DNA from: an uncultured archaeon
Lineage (GTDB): Archaea; Nanobdellota; Nanobdellia; Pacearchaeales; GW2011-AR1
Assembly (NCBI GenBank): GCA_937982425.1
Contig: CALJLT010000025.1
Coordinates: forward strand, 1 to 5,326
Length of the DNA stretch: 5,326 nucleotides
Direction of reading: 5' to 3'
The notes beneath the pieces were generated by a model that saw only the letters and a list, made by a program, of their open reading frames with translations, was not told the DNA's origin and ran no database searches. Within the stretch, counting starts at the first letter, position 1. The number at the start of each line of letters is the position of its first letter. Positions 4,749 through 5,326 of the stretch are shown piece by piece. Position numbers and translations under genes: made by a program.

Positions 4749-5326
4749 ATGGCAAAAGATAAACCAAACATGAATGTTGTATTCGTTGGGCACGTTGATG
4801 CAGGAAAATCAACTTGTGTTGGTAGAATGATGTACGACGGTGGGGCAGTTACTGAACAGCAAATGACAAAGTTGAGAGAAGAGGCTGCTAAACATGGTAA
4901 AGCGGGTTTTGAATTTGCTTACGTTATGGATAATATTAAAGAAGAAAGAGAAAGAGGAGTTACTATTGATTTATCTTATAAAAAATTATTAACAGATAAA
5001 TATGAAATTACAATTATTGATGCTCCTGGTCACAGAGATTTTGTTAAGAACATGATTACTGGTGCTTCACAGGCAGATGCAGCATTTTTAGTTATTGCAG
5101 CACCTAGTGGAGTTCAACCTCAAACTACAGAACATTTATGGTTATTGAGAACAATGGGGGTAAAGAATTTAGCTATTGCAATTAATAAAATGGATGCTGT
5201 TGAATATAAAGAAGATAAATATAATCAAGTTAAAGCTGATGTTTCTAAATTATTACAAGGAGTTGGAATCAATCCTGAAGCCACTACATTTGTTGCCTGT
5301 TCTGGATTGATGGGAGATAATATTGT
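4749..5326 (+). CDS. tuf: Translation elongation factor 1-alpha (aEF-1A), 5' part
   Basis: EF-1A is the GTPase that delivers aminoacyl-tRNA to the ribosomal A site; in archaea it can also carry release and rescue factors. The window holds the first 192 codons, nearly all of the GTPase domain, and the rest lies beyond the window edge. Motifs are GHVDAGKST (14-22), [10 protein letters not shown] with switch I Thr72, [22 protein letters not shown] (91-112), NKMD (146-149) and CSGLMGDNI (184-192). DAPGHRDF with the following [13 protein letters not shown] marks EF-1A rather than IF2-gamma or SelB. Two positions differ from the usual archaeal form: Ala18 in the P-loop where His is common, and SG in the G5 motif where SA is common. 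Both motifs resemble eukaryotic EF-1A-family variants, and neither suggests loss of function. The ATG at 4749 matches the family N-terminus (MAKxKP) and lies 28 bases after the TATA box, without a Shine-Dalgarno site. The EF-1A gene follows the EF-2 gene in the classical str cluster, here separated by two small genes. Confidence 0.97.
   Translation, partial: MAKDKPNMNVVFVGHVDAGKSTCVGRMMYDGGAVTEQQMTKLREEAAKHGKAGFEFAYVMDNIKEERERGVTIDLSYKKLLTDKYEITIIDAPGHRDFVKNMITGASQADAAFLVIAAPSGVQPQTTEHLWLLRTMGVKNLAIAINKMDAVEYKEDKYNQVKADVSKLLQGVGINPEATTFVACSGLMGDNI

Noticed and set aside
1..5326. CRISPR array, insertion sequence, tRNA or other structured RNA.
   Set aside because: Genes fill almost all the window, gaps are all under 100 bases, and I see no regularly spaced repeats, transposase motifs, terminal inverted repeats or cloverleaf-like sequence on either strand.

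Overview
The window is one end of an AT-rich archaeal metagenomic contig, most likely from a small-genome DPANN-type lineage (Woesearchaeota/Pacearchaeota-like; this placement is inference). The archaeal assignment rests on an archaeal-type uS7, an archaeal/eukaryotic-type EF-2 with the diphthamide-loop histidine, an EF-1A (not EF-Tu), and archaeal TATA-box promoters. All recognisable genes are on the + strand. The first 46 bases are not biological: they match the Illumina P5/TruSeq universal adapter, so the contig stops there in a sequencing artefact.

Layout: adapter (1-46); 3' part of an unrecognised gene (47-339) that overlaps rps7 by ATGA; rps7 (336-941); a T-tract terminator; a class III nucleotide cyclase gene (1035-1817); the aEF-2 gene (1863-4022); a small unrecognised protein with a possible winged-helix pattern (4054-4341); a 60-base stretch made only of A and T, containing nested palindromes; a small single-span membrane protein (4408-4725); and the 5' part of the EF-1A gene (4749 to the window end). 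No gap between genes exceeds 100 bases, and I see no RNA gene, IS element or CRISPR array.

This is a loosened archaeal str cluster (classically rps12-rps7-fusA-tuf-rps10). The gene before rps7 is not rps12, a cyclase sits between rps7 and the EF-2 gene, and two small unknown genes sit between the EF-2 and EF-1A genes. Each gene after rps7 appears to have its own promoter. In four of the five, the TATA box lies 27-28 bases before the start codon with no Shine-Dalgarno sequence, which predicts leaderless mRNAs. The cyclase is the exception: its TATA box is 43 bases upstream and a GAGGG ribosome-binding site precedes ATG. So translation machinery (uS7, EF-2, EF-1A) is interleaved with a predicted second-messenger enzyme and two unknown small proteins that look independently transcribed.

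The observations most worth a second look are the cyclase in this housekeeping location (with Lys in place of the usual transition-state Arg), the constant promoter-to-start spacing, the AT-only palindromic promoter, and the adapter reading open into the first gene. I did not find convincing evidence for a new defence or mobile system.
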